Shown here: piece by piece, positions 51,325-60,861 of the stretch
Layout: every line of letters starts with the position of its first letter
Numbering within the stretch: the first letter of the stretch is position 1
DNA from: Clostridia bacterium
GTDB taxonomy: Bacteria > Bacillota > Clostridia > TANB77 > CAG-508
Direction: 5' to 3'
Length of the DNA: 64,000 nucleotides
Assembly (NCBI GenBank): GCA_016290095.1
Contig: JAEESU010000010.1
Span: 1 to 64,000 of the forward strand
Made by a program: the position numbers and the translations under genes
The notes under the pieces: generated by a model
Told to the model about the DNA's origin: nothing
Databases searched by the model: none
The model's input: only the letters and a program-made list of their open reading frames with translations

Positions 51325-53382
51325 ATGGAAGAAAAGAAAAAGAAAATTACTTTAAGGATTTTTGAAGCAGTTGAAAACTTTGGTTTACTAATATTAGAAA
51401 AAATACATTTAAAAGGATTAGCAGATTTTTATAGGAAACATATAGAAGGAATGAGATATTTAATATGTGGTGCACTTGCCACTGCAGTAAATATCGGAGT
51501 CTATTCACTATTTTATTATCCTTTTCATGTAAATAATGGAACAAGTAATGTAATAGCATGGATTGTAGCTGCAATTTTTGCTTATATTACAAACAGAATA
51601 ATAGTATTTGATTCACAGGTAAATTCTAAGAAGGGCTTGGCTAGAGAAATAATTTCTTTTTTTGGATGTAGATTATTAACATTAGCAGTTGACCAAGCGA
51701 TTATGATATTCACAGTTGATAAGCTTGGATGGAATGGTTTCTTAATGAAAGTACTAGCAAATATTATTGTTATTATATTAAATTTCATTTTTAGTAAAGT
51801 ACTTATTTTTAAAAAAGATGGAAACCAAAAAGAGAGTGAAGGTGTAAAGGAAAAAAATTTTTTTAAAGGCAATTGGCATTATATTGCAATTTCTACTATT
51901 TATTTGATAATAAATATATTACTAGTATCTGTTACAGTAAAAGGTGATTCATATACATTACAACTACCAACAAATGGATTACTTGGTCTAATAAACTGGA
52001 TTGTAACGATTGTATTAGGAATATATGGAATATTAATCATCAAAATTGCTATAAATAAGAAACTTCCATTAGAAAAAATATATTTAATGATTGTTATTCC
52101 AATAGGAATATGCTATTGCTTAGCAAATCCTCTTGGAAGAATTCCAGATGAAGATCAACATGTTAGAAGAGCAATGGCTCTTGCTCAGGGAGATTTTTTT
52201 CCTCAAGGTGCTGAAGATAAAACAGTAAATGGAATGTTTAATGTCAAACTTGGAAGATTAGTTAGTGGTTCTTCTTATACTTATGATGAAGCATGGAGAA
52301 GAATCATGATAGAGGAAACTGATAAAGAAGGACTAGCTGGTTATACAAATCAAGCTCTTTACTCACCAATATGTCATTCACCACAAGCACTAGGTATATT
52401 TATAGCTAAAATTCTAGGTGGTAATTTAGTTGTTCAATGTTATGCAGCAAGAATATTTAATTTTGGAATAGCAGTATTTCTAATATATGAAGCAATTAAA
52501 CTTTTACCTTTCAAAAAGAATGTACTTATGTTTATTGCGATGCTACCAATTTCAATGAATGAATTAGCTTCTATGTCTGCTGATGCATTGACAATAGCTA
52601 GTGCACTTTTCTATATCTCATATATTCTGTATTTGAGATATGATAAAAATAAGGAAAAAATAAACAAGAAAGATATTGTAATTTTGAGTATTTCTTCAAT
52701 AGTTGTTGCAATGTGTAAAATAGTATATTTACCATTATGTATGTTGCTATTTATAATACCAAAAGAAAAGTATAGTTCTAAAAAGAAAAAAAATGTTATT
52801 ACATGTGTGATATTTGCTGCTTCTATAATTTTAAACTTGCTTTGGATACTTTATGCTACTAGATTCTTTGTATCATTTGCACCAGGCGTTAACGGTCCAG
52901 AACAACTTAAGTTCATTTTAACAAATCCAGTTAGATATCTACTAATTTTGTTTAGAACTATTTCACTAAATAGTCAGAGATTTATACTTGGTTTGTGTGG
53001 AGAAGGTTTGTCAATGGTTACAGCAAATGCTTCACAATTATATGTTATTTCAACTATAATGATTTTATCAGTTTTGTTTGTTTGTAATGATGATGATGAA
53101 TTAGATGTAGAATTATATATAAAAGTTTTATCATTAATAATTTTTGTTGGAATTGTATTTCTAATATATACTAGTTTATATATTCAGTGGACACCACTAA
53201 TTGATTCTGTTATTGATGGGGTACAAGCAAGATATTTTCTACCAATACTTTTCTTAACAGCTATAGCTATGAAGAATAAAGAGTTTAAGTTTAATTCTAA
53301 AAAATATTTATGTTACATACTATTATATATTTTATTTTTTAATATAAATGGTATTACAAGCATTGTAAGTTCACATTTTTAA
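51325..53382 (+). CDS. GtrA domain fused to a DUF2142 membrane protein
   Basis: The 685-residue protein has an N-terminal GtrA domain of four helices (about 42-155; MRYLICGALATAVNIGVYSLFYY, YITNRIIVFDS, NFIFSKVLIFKK). A large DUF2142-type membrane domain of about eleven helices follows, with the outside motif NPLGRIPDEDQHVRRAMALAQGDFFP near residue 270. GtrA proteins flip polyprenyl-phosphate sugars, and DUF2142 proteins look like GT-C glycosyltransferases using such donors. A fusion would flip a sugar carrier and use it in one polypeptide. The GtrB-like gene follows at once. Function inferred from domains and context. Confidence 0.82.
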   Translation: MEEKKKKITLRIFEAVENFGLLILEKIHLKGLADFYRKHIEGMRYLICGALATAVNIGVYSLFYYPFHVNNGTSNVIAWIVAAIFAYITNRIIVFDSQVNSKKGLAREIISFFGCRLLTLAVDQAIMIFTVDKLGWNGFLMKVLANIIVIILNFIFSKVLIFKKDGNQKESEGVKEKNFFKGNWHYIAISTIYLIINILLVSVTVKGDSYTLQLPTNGLLGLINWIVTIVLGIYGILIIKIAINKKLPLEKIYLMIVIPIGICYCLANPLGRIPDEDQHVRRAMALAQGDFFPQGAEDKTVNGMFNVKLGRLVSGSSYTYDEAWRRIMIEETDKEGLAGYTNQALYSPICHSPQALGIFIAKILGGNLVVQCYAARIFNFGIAVFLIYEAIKLLPFKKNVLMFIAMLPISMNELASMSADALTIASALFYISYILYLRYDKNKEKINKKDIVILSISSIVVAMCKIVYLPLCMLLFIIPKEKYSSKKKKNVITCVIFAASIILNLLWILYATRFFVSFAPGVNGPEQLKFILTNPVRYLLILFRTISLNSQRFILGLCGEGLSMVTANASQLYVISTIMILSVLFVCNDDDELDVELYIKVLSLIIFVGIVFLIYTSLYIQWTPLIDSVIDGVQARYFLPILFLTAIAMKNKEFKFNSKKYLCYILLYILFFNINGITSIVSSHF

Positions 53383-53388
53383 ATGTGT

Positions 53389-53416
53389 TTGAATTTTATA
53401 TAAGATATGGTATAAT
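53389..53416 (+). promoter_or_regulatory. Internal promoter before the GtrB-like gene
   Basis: TTGAAT (53389-53394), 16 bases and TATAAT (53411-53416) with an extended TG, just after the stop of the GtrA-DUF2142 gene. Confidence 0.55.
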
Positions 53417-53453
53417 ATTACCGAAAAATCAAAATTTGAAAGGAAATAAAATT

Positions 53454-54395
53454 ATGGACAAAGTAGCAGTTTTAATACCTTGTTATAATGAAGCAAAAAC
53501 AGTAAAAAAAGTTGTTGAGGATTTTAAAAGAGAATTACCTGAAGCAACAATATATGTTTATGATAATAATTCAAAAGATGGAACAGATAAGATTGCAAAA
53601 GATGCTGGAGCTATTGTTAGATATGAAACAAGACAAGGAAAAGGAAATGTTATTAGAACAATGTTTAGAGAAATAGACGCTGAATGCTATATAATGGTTG
53701 ATGGCGATGATACATATCCTGCAGAATCTGCTAAAGAAATGGTAAAAGCAGTATTAGAAGAAAACGTAGATATGGTCATAGGTGATAGACTTTCTTCTAC
53801 GTATTTTACAGAAAATAAAAGACCATTCCATAATGTTGGAAATGTAACAGTACGAGCATTAATTAACAGAATATATAAAAGTGATATTAGAGATGTTATG
53901 ACAGGACTAAGAGCATTTAGTTACAGATTTGTAAAAACATTTCCAGTAATGTCTAAAGGTTTTGAGCTTGAAACAGAAATGACAATTCATTGTTTAGACA
54001 AAAATTTGAAAATAAAAAATATCATTATTGAATATAGAGATAGACCTGCTGATAGTCCATCAAAATTAAATACAATACCAGATGGAATACGAGTTATAAG
54101 AACAATATTTAGCTTTTATAAAAATTATAAACCATTTGAATTTTTTACATTACTTGCATTTTTACTAACAGTTATAGGATTATGTTTCTTTGTACCAGTA
54201 TTTGTAGATTTCTTACATAGAGGGGTTGTAAAAATACCAACATTAGTTGTTAGTGTATTATTCTTCTTATGTGCAGTACAATCTTTCTTCTCTGGAATGA
54301 CATTAGATAATATTATAAAGAATTCAAAACAAACTTTTGAAATGAGATTAATCGATTGTGAAAGAAGATTCAAAAAAGATAAAGGAGAAAACTAA
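53454..54395 (+). CDS. GtrB/DPMS-like polyprenyl-phosphate glycosyltransferase
   Basis: The 313-residue protein has a GT2 domain (VAVLIPCYNEAKTVKKVV, DNNSKDGTDKIA, MVDGDDTYPAES near residue 85, GDRLSS) and two C-terminal membrane helices (about 220-275; FFTLLAFLLTVIGLCFFVPV, VVSVLFFLCAVQSFFSGM). This is the arrangement of GtrB and bacterial dolichol-phosphate-mannose synthase homologues, which load a sugar on undecaprenyl phosphate on the inside of the membrane. The start is ATG 53454 behind AAAGGA, and it has its own promoter. It probably supplies the GtrA-DUF2142 protein upstream. Confidence 0.88.
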   Translation: MDKVAVLIPCYNEAKTVKKVVEDFKRELPEATIYVYDNNSKDGTDKIAKDAGAIVRYETRQGKGNVIRTMFREIDAECYIMVDGDDTYPAESAKEMVKAVLEENVDMVIGDRLSSTYFTENKRPFHNVGNVTVRALINRIYKSDIRDVMTGLRAFSYRFVKTFPVMSKGFELETEMTIHCLDKNLKIKNIIIEYRDRPADSPSKLNTIPDGIRVIRTIFSFYKNYKPFEFFTLLAFLLTVIGLCFFVPVFVDFLHRGVVKIPTLVVSVLFFLCAVQSFFSGMTLDNIIKNSKQTFEMRLIDCERRFKKDKGEN

Positions 54396-55429
54396 TGGTT
54401 AAAGTATCAATTGTAGTTCCTGTATACAATTTGGAAAATTATTTGCCAAGATGTTTAGATGCATTAGTAAATCAAACATTAGAAGATATAGAAATACTTT
54501 GTGTAGATGATGGATCAAAAGATTCTGCTCCACAAATTATTGAAGATTATAAAGCTAAATACCCTAATAAAGTTAAAACTTTTCATAAAGAAAATGGTGG
54601 AGAATGGTCTGCTAGAACTTTTGGATTAAAACATGCTACAGGCGAATATATAGGATTTATCGATAGTGATGATGTGCCAGAAGTAACATGGGCAGAAAAA
54701 CTATATAATGCAGCAAAAGAAAACGATGCAGATATTGCTTTTTCAGGATATGATAGAGTTGATATGGATACTGGTAAAACAGTATCTACAGAAATGAACA
54801 AATTAGGTAAAACTAATAGAGATGTTGATTGGAATGATGATTTTATTCTTTATGCAAATCCATCTTTATGGAATAAATTATATAGAAGAGAATTGGTAAA
54901 AGATAGTGAGTTTTTACCATTTAGAGGTGCTAATGATACATTGTTTCTAATAAGAAGCTATATGGATGGAGCTAAAAAATTAACATTTATTCCAGATGTT
55001 TTATATCATTATTACTTACGCTCAAGTTCACAAATACATAATATGAACGAAAATGATATTGCTAATCTGAAAAAATATTTTCTTGTTTTAAAAGAGTATT
55101 GTATAAAAATAGGAAAATATGAAGAATATAAAGAAACATTTGCTAGTATGGTATTTGTACATATGGGAATATCTTGGGCATTTATGCTTTCATATGATAA
55201 GACAGTAAAAATGAGTAAAGCAATGAAAGAAATAACAGAATACTTAAATGAGAATTTTCCAGAATGGAAAAATAGTAAACACTTTAAATTAACTCATTGT
55301 TTGCCAAAAGGTTTTAAGTATTTTGCAATATGGGGTGTTCATTTATTTTATAGAATTCATTTACCGGTTGTATATATTTGGGTAAATAGATTTATAAGAG
55401 ATGTTTTAAAAATAGAAGTTAAGTGGTAA
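54395..55429 (+). CDS. GT2 glycosyltransferase
   Basis: The 344-residue protein has the GT-A start VSIVVPVYNLENYLPRCLDALVNQTL, VDDGSKDSAP, GFIDSDDVPE (DXD near residue 93) and a long helical C-terminal part. It resembles EpsJ/CpsI-type enzymes adding hexoses to a growing repeat unit. The start overlaps the stop of the GtrB-like gene (TAATG), so translation is coupled. A hydrophobic amphipathic segment near the end (FKYFAIWGVHLFYRIHLPVVYI) may bind the membrane surface. Donor and acceptor unknown. Confidence 0.85.
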   Translation: MVKVSIVVPVYNLENYLPRCLDALVNQTLEDIEILCVDDGSKDSAPQIIEDYKAKYPNKVKTFHKENGGEWSARTFGLKHATGEYIGFIDSDDVPEVTWAEKLYNAAKENDADIAFSGYDRVDMDTGKTVSTEMNKLGKTNRDVDWNDDFILYANPSLWNKLYRRELVKDSEFLPFRGANDTLFLIRSYMDGAKKLTFIPDVLYHYYLRSSSQIHNMNENDIANLKKYFLVLKEYCIKIGKYEEYKETFASMVFVHMGISWAFMLSYDKTVKMSKAMKEITEYLNENFPEWKNSKHFKLTHCLPKGFKYFAIWGVHLFYRIHLPVVYIWVNRFIRDVLKIEVKW

Positions 55430-55438
55430 AGGTTTAAA

Positions 55439-56458
55439 ATGAAAAAAGTTCTTACATCATTATTTTTGATTTTTTTTATGATTTTAATATGTAATATATC
55501 AAGTGCTGAAGATATTGATCCTTTTAAAGAATATGTTTCGAGTACTGATGAGATAGAAGATGTATTATATACTAATATTAATAACGAAGAGTATAAAGAA
55601 ATTGTTGTTATAAATACGAATGGAGTATCTTTGAGGAACGGACCATCAAATAATTATTTTTCTGAAGTTGAAAAAATTCCCAAAGGTACTGTGCTTAAAG
55701 GATATTTAGCAAAAGACTATGAAAGTATACTAAAATGGGTATATGCAGAGTATAACGGAAAAAAAGGCTGGATTAATTGCGAAAATAGTGATGTTGGATA
55801 TAAATATATAGAAGATAAAAATATTATTTTGGTTGAGGAAATAAGTATATATAATGATTCTGAAATGACATCAGCAATAGGAAAAATTAAATCAGATACA
55901 ATAATTAATACAAAAGATATGATTTCAACTGATTTTTCCAATTTTTTTAAAACTGCAGATGTAAAAAAAGGATTTAATATAGATGATGATGGAATCATGA
56001 AGTCAAACTATATTAATTATGATGGAAAAGAAGGATATATAACTTTTAAGAACTATGGTGTAGAAAGCAGTGGAACATATACTGTTGATTCGGAAGGAAT
56101 AGCACTTTATAGAGAACCGAATGATAATAGTAAAGTACTTGTAAAAAGTATTCCAGTAGGAACGGTACTAAATTATACATATAGTTCTGAAATGATACAC
56201 CCAGGAGGAACTAAGTTTTCATATGGCTTTTGGGCATATACAGATTATAAAGGAAAAAAAGGATGGGTTCAAGCTGTTGAGCAAGAACTGCTAAATTCTC
56301 AAAAAGAAGTAATTGATACTATTAATAGTAGAACAGACGAAACACAAAACAGCACATTAAAATTAGTTGTAATAGTTATATTAACTGTTATTTTAGTGAT
56401 TGCTATTATAGCATTAGCTTATAGATTAAAAAAATATAATAATTTAGGGAAAAAATAA
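55439..56458 (+). CDS. Secreted SH3b-domain protein with C-terminal membrane anchor
   Basis: The 339-residue protein has a signal peptide (to about residue 23). A bacterial SH3 domain follows at about 57-125 (VVINTNGVSLRNGPSNNYFSEVEKI, KGWINCENS), then a spacer with a half repeat, and a second SH3b domain at about 212-283 (YTVDSEGIALYREPNDNSKVLV, KGWVQAVEQ). It ends in a membrane helix (about 302-325) and a basic tail. SH3b domains bind cell-wall peptides or glycans. There is no hydrolase domain, so it is more likely a wall-binding scaffold or sensor tied to the glycan locus. Confidence 0.75.
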   Translation: MKKVLTSLFLIFFMILICNISSAEDIDPFKEYVSSTDEIEDVLYTNINNEEYKEIVVINTNGVSLRNGPSNNYFSEVEKIPKGTVLKGYLAKDYESILKWVYAEYNGKKGWINCENSDVGYKYIEDKNIILVEEISIYNDSEMTSAIGKIKSDTIINTKDMISTDFSNFFKTADVKKGFNIDDDGIMKSNYINYDGKEGYITFKNYGVESSGTYTVDSEGIALYREPNDNSKVLVKSIPVGTVLNYTYSSEMIHPGGTKFSYGFWAYTDYKGKKGWVQAVEQELLNSQKEVIDTINSRTDETQNSTLKLVVIVILTVILVIAIIALAYRLKKYNNLGKK

Positions 56459-56459
56459 A

Positions 56460-58691
56460 ATGGTTTCTATTAAAAAATCTATTGAAAAAATGGTATATAA
56501 TTTAAAAAATTTTTGTAAAAAAATAATAAAAAAATTTAATAACTTTTTAGACAAAGGAAATTATACCAAAACTAAGTTAGTTTTTGTTGCAATATTATCA
56601 GTATTGCTTGCAACAGTTTGTGAATATACAATTTTTAGAAAGTGGTATCCAGAGTTTATTTCTAAAAATCGTATAATGCTTGTTTCATTAATTTATATGT
56701 TTATAGGAATTCACTTTGTATTTAAATTAGATAAAATGTATGAGTGGATTCATAAAAATAGGTACAAAATTGCTTGTGCCTTTTTGTTGTTTGTAACATT
56801 ATTAAAATATTCTGGATCTTCAATTGTTAATTTTCATATGTTTAGTGAATTAATTCAACCACATAGTGATAATAGTAGATTTCATACATTACTTGGAAAG
56901 ACAAGAACAATAAGAACAGACGAATGGGCAACATCTACTACATATATTTTATCTCAAAGCAAGGCAGCAAATGCTTTCAAGTATTTTAACAATGTGCTTA
57001 GAGGTACAGATACTGATATGTTTACAGTTGCAAATGCACCTGTATTTGATATATTAATGCTTGGAAGGCCTTTGCAAATAGGATTTATACTATTTGGAAA
57101 TGATTACGGATTAAGTTTATATTGGTATTCTAGATTAGTCTTAATGCTTTTAGGAGCATATGAAATTTGTTTAATATTAACAAAGGGAAATAAAAAAGTA
57201 TCACTTTGTGGAATGTTGATGATAACATTTTCTGCAGCAGTACAGTGGTGGTATTGCATGGATACACTTTTATGGGGACAACTTGTTATTATATTAATAA
57301 ATAAATTTATGAATACAGACAAAAAATGGGTAAAATACTTATGTGCTCTAGGAATATTAGTTTCAGGACTTTCCTATGTTTTTGTATTTTATCCAGCTTG
57401 GCAATTGTCATTTGGTTATGTATTCCTAGCTATGGTAATTTGGTTATTGATAGATAACATTAAATATGGCAAATATAGTTTTACAAAACATGACATTACA
57501 GTTATTTTAATTACAATAATTTGTTTAGTTGTATTACTTGCAAGATGGTATAGTTTATCAAAAGATACTTTAATTGCAGAAATGAGTACAGATTATCCTG
57601 GAGCTAGAAATGAGTTAGGTGGTAAGGCTTATAATTTATACTCATATTTTTATAATATCTTTTTTACATTTGAAGACTTTTTAAACCCTTGTGAATATTC
57701 AGCTATGTTGTCATTATATCCTATACCATTAATATTAGGTTTTATATATGTAATAAGAAATAAAAAGGATTACCATTTTTGGATTCCAATGCTAGTTGTT
57801 GGTGCTTTTCTCACAATATGGTGTGTATGGGGATTCCCAGAATGGCTTGCTGTTATAACAAAGATGTCTATGTCACCAGCAGGAAGAGCTTCTATACCAT
57901 TAGGTACAGTATGCATTTATTTACTAATATATCTTATAGGTAATTTTAAAGATGATGATAAATTAATTAATAACAAGAAGCTATCTTATTTTATCTCGGG
58001 ATTTGCTATATTGTATATTTGTCATAAAGCAAAGACAACAATAGGATTTGCAAACGATTTTCCATATTTAGATAAATATAAAACTTTAGTATGTAGTGAA
58101 GTGTTCTGGATAGCAATTATTGGAGTTTTGAATATAGACGATAAAAAAATAAGAAACTATACATTATATTTTTTAATGACAGTAGCATTAATTACAGGAT
58201 TAAGGGTTAACCCTGTAATTAGAACAACAGATATATTTTATGAAAAACCAGTTGCTATAAAAATGAATGAGATTAAAGAAAAAGATCCAGAAGCTATATG
58301 GGTTGTAAATGATGGTGGATGGTATATAAATGATTATGCATTAGCAAGTGGAATTAGAGTACTAAATTCTACTGGAGTATATCCTAATATAGAGCTATTT
58401 AAGGAAATTCTGGGAGATAAAGCAGAAGAAAAAGAATATAGAAAAATTTATAACAGATATGCACATGTCAGATTACAAGTTATTGATGATGAATCTGATG
58501 TAAAATTATTATATCCAGATGATATTAAAATCGAATTAAACTACAAAGATTTAGAAAAATTAAATGTAAAATATATATTATCAACAATAGATTTATATGA
58601 AGATTTTGATGAAGAACAATTTAAAAAACTTTATGATGAAGACGGAATGTATATTTTTGAAGTAATGGAAGGAATAGGGGCAGATGAGTAA
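56460..58691 (+). CDS. Large membrane protein, DUF7657-like, probable GT-C type
   Basis: The 743-residue protein has about 14 membrane segments, a basic N terminus, and a long outside segment after the second or third helix (HSDNSRFHTLLGKTRTIRTDEWATST, residues about 136-160) with conserved-looking charged residues. A soluble C-terminal domain (about 600-743) follows, containing EKDPEAIWVVNDGGWYINDYALASG. This matches the DUF7657/YfhO-like membrane proteins of glycan loci. A GT-C glycosyltransferase using a polyprenyl-phosphate sugar is the likely role. It begins one base after the SH3b gene and overlaps the next gene. Confidence 0.65.
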   Translation: MVSIKKSIEKMVYNLKNFCKKIIKKFNNFLDKGNYTKTKLVFVAILSVLLATVCEYTIFRKWYPEFISKNRIMLVSLIYMFIGIHFVFKLDKMYEWIHKNRYKIACAFLLFVTLLKYSGSSIVNFHMFSELIQPHSDNSRFHTLLGKTRTIRTDEWATSTTYILSQSKAANAFKYFNNVLRGTDTDMFTVANAPVFDILMLGRPLQIGFILFGNDYGLSLYWYSRLVLMLLGAYEICLILTKGNKKVSLCGMLMITFSAAVQWWYCMDTLLWGQLVIILINKFMNTDKKWVKYLCALGILVSGLSYVFVFYPAWQLSFGYVFLAMVIWLLIDNIKYGKYSFTKHDITVILITIICLVVLLARWYSLSKDTLIAEMSTDYPGARNELGGKAYNLYSYFYNIFFTFEDFLNPCEYSAMLSLYPIPLILGFIYVIRNKKDYHFWIPMLVVGAFLTIWCVWGFPEWLAVITKMSMSPAGRASIPLGTVCIYLLIYLIGNFKDDDKLINNKKLSYFISGFAILYICHKAKTTIGFANDFPYLDKYKTLVCSEVFWIAIIGVLNIDDKKIRNYTLYFLMTVALITGLRVNPVIRTTDIFYEKPVAIKMNEIKEKDPEAIWVVNDGGWYINDYALASGIRVLNSTGVYPNIELFKEILGDKAEEKEYRKIYNRYAHVRLQVIDDESDVKLLYPDDIKIELNYKDLEKLNVKYILSTIDLYEDFDEEQFKKLYDEDGMYIFEVMEGIGADE

Positions 58692-59589
58692 AAAGGTTGC
58701 AGTAATAATGTCAACATATAATGGCGAAAGATTTATAAGAGAACAATTAGATTCTATTATAAATCAAACATATAAAAATATTGAAATAGTTATTAGAGAT
58801 GATGGATCAAGTGACAATACAGTTTCAATTATAAAAGAATACCAAAAAAAGTATAATAATATCAAATTATATGAGGGTGAAAATATAGGGTTTATTAATA
58901 GCTTTTTTAAGTTGTTAATGCTTGCAGAAAGCGATTATTACTCATATGCAGATCAAGATGATGTTTGGATGGAGAATAAAATTGAATTAGCAGTTAATTC
59001 TTTAGAAGAGTTAGACCCTAGTACACCAAACTTAGCATTTGGAAATTCTGATTATTATGATGAAAATATGAAGTTTATTGGTCATAGTGAGAAAAACAAA
59101 AAGTTCTCATTTACTAAAGCACTTTTTGCATGTGTAAGTCAAGGTATGACTATGACTGTTAATAGAAAAACAAGAGACATGATTATAGAAAGTACTCCAA
59201 AATCTTGTTTCTTCCATGATTGGTGGACATATCTTTTATGTGTTGGAATGGGACATGTTGTTTATAACAATGAAACAACTGTAAAATATAGAAGAAGAAA
59301 AGAAAATGCAACATCTGAGGGACAGGGCTATTTTAGACTAATTGCATGGAGAATAAAACATTTATTACAAGATGATGGTTTAAGAGATATAAAACAACAA
59401 ATGAAAAATTATAAAGAATTTTATGACTTTAGGCTTTCACCTGAAGATAGAAAAGTATTAGATTTATTTGCATCTGATACTTTCACAGCTGGAATTTTAC
59501 TTAGAAAAATGTTTTATCCCAAAAGATTGAGAAATAAGATATTAGATGAAATAATGCTTAGACTTGTATTTTTACTAGGAGTTTTATAA
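58684..59589 (+). CDS. GT2 glycosyltransferase, rhamnosyltransferase-like
   Basis: The 301-residue protein opens VAVIMSTYNGERFIREQLDSIINQTYKNIEI with RDDGSSDNT and YADQDDVWMENK near residue 95. It is clearly related to the GT2 at 41523-42491 and to RfbF-like rhamnosyltransferases. FHDWWTYLL in the second half is also shared by that group. Its start lies inside the end of the previous gene (ATGAGTAA), so the two are coupled, and the following flippase gene overlaps its stop. It is a second probable rhamnosyltransferase of the locus. Confidence 0.87.
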   Translation: MSKKVAVIMSTYNGERFIREQLDSIINQTYKNIEIVIRDDGSSDNTVSIIKEYQKKYNNIKLYEGENIGFINSFFKLLMLAESDYYSYADQDDVWMENKIELAVNSLEELDPSTPNLAFGNSDYYDENMKFIGHSEKNKKFSFTKALFACVSQGMTMTVNRKTRDMIIESTPKSCFFHDWWTYLLCVGMGHVVYNNETTVKYRRRKENATSEGQGYFRLIAWRIKHLLQDDGLRDIKQQMKNYKEFYDFRLSPEDRKVLDLFASDTFTAGILLRKMFYPKRLRNKILDEIMLRLVFLLGVL

Positions 59590-60848
59590 TGGATTCAAAT
59601 AAAAAGACTTTTTTAAAGAATTTTATATGGAATAGTTTAGGAACAGGAATTAATGCTTTTAATTCTTTGTTCTTTTCAATAGGTGTAACTATTATAAATG
59701 GATTAACTACTGCAGGAATCTTTTCATTAGGATATGCTACAGCAAGTATTTTGTACACTGTAGCTATGTATTCTGGAAGATTATGCCAAGTTACTGATGT
59801 TGAAAATAAAATAAAAGATAAAGATTATATTGCAAATAGAATTTTAACATGTTTGTTTATGGCAGTATGTGCGGTTATATTTTTATTAATAAAACAATAT
59901 ACTGGACTTAAGACTACAGTTTTTGCATTACTTGCAGTATTTAGAGGAATAGAAGCTTTTGCAGATATATTGTATGGAATAATGCAAAAAAATGATTTAT
60001 TATATAAAGCAGGACAATCCTTAACAATAAAAGGTGTTGTTGGACTTGCGTTATTTATTTTAGTGGATTATATTACAAAGAATATTATTTATGCATGTTT
60101 AACATTAGTTATTGTTAATATATTTTTCTTAATTGTATTTGACTATTTTATAGTTACTAAAAAATTAATTAAGAAAGATGAAAAATTAAATAAGAACAAT
60201 GTACTTTCAATATTAAAATCAGAGTTCTTTGTTTTTGCAAATTCTTTTGCAGGAATATACATATTAAATGCACCTAAATATGCAATTGACTCATATTTGA
60301 ATAATGAAGAGTTACAAGCAATTTATGGCTATATAATGATGCCAGCTACTGTAATGACATTATTTACACAGTTTATTGTTATGCCATTTTTGGGAAAATT
60401 AAAAGATATGTATGAGAAAAAAGAACTAAAAGAAATAGAAAAAGTTACTTTCAAAATTAAACTAATTGTAATTGCTTTTGGTGCATTTGCAGTTCTTGCA
60501 GCATTCTTGCTAGGCCCGGAATTTTTAGGATTAATATATGGCGGAATTGATTTAACACCATATAGAATGAATTTATGTATAATAATCGGATCATATATTT
60601 TCTATGCAATATCATATGTAAATTTAGTAACATTAACAACAATAAGACACACATTTGTACAATTTGTAATATACATGATTTCTATGGTGATTGCTTTTAT
60701 AGGTTCAAATATATTAGTAAATCACTTTGGAATAAATGGTGCAACATTTGCATGTATGACAACACTTGCAATACAATTTATAATGTATACTGTTGCCACA
60801 AAAATAATTATGCATAATGAAAGTAAAAAAATTATTAAACAAGCTTAA
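59589..60848 (+). CDS. Wzx-like polysaccharide flippase
   Basis: The 419-residue protein has about twelve membrane helices and the look of the polysaccharide transport (MATE-like) superfamily: FLKNFIWNSLGTGINAFNSLFFSIGVTIING at the N terminus, RGIEAFADILYGIMQKN, and PKYAIDSYLNNEELQAIYGYIMMPATVM. Such flippases move lipid-linked oligosaccharide units to the outside. A flippase alongside a Wzm/Wzt exporter suggests two glycans or a separately made side unit. It overlaps the stop of the GT2 gene by one base. Confidence 0.85.
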   Translation: MDSNKKTFLKNFIWNSLGTGINAFNSLFFSIGVTIINGLTTAGIFSLGYATASILYTVAMYSGRLCQVTDVENKIKDKDYIANRILTCLFMAVCAVIFLLIKQYTGLKTTVFALLAVFRGIEAFADILYGIMQKNDLLYKAGQSLTIKGVVGLALFILVDYITKNIIYACLTLVIVNIFFLIVFDYFIVTKKLIKKDEKLNKNNVLSILKSEFFVFANSFAGIYILNAPKYAIDSYLNNEELQAIYGYIMMPATVMTLFTQFIVMPFLGKLKDMYEKKELKEIEKVTFKIKLIVIAFGAFAVLAAFLLGPEFLGLIYGGIDLTPYRMNLCIIIGSYIFYAISYVNLVTLTTIRHTFVQFVIYMISMVIAFIGSNILVNHFGINGATFACMTTLAIQFIMYTVATKIIMHNESKKIIKQA

Positions 60849-60861
60849 AGAGGAGAAGTAA

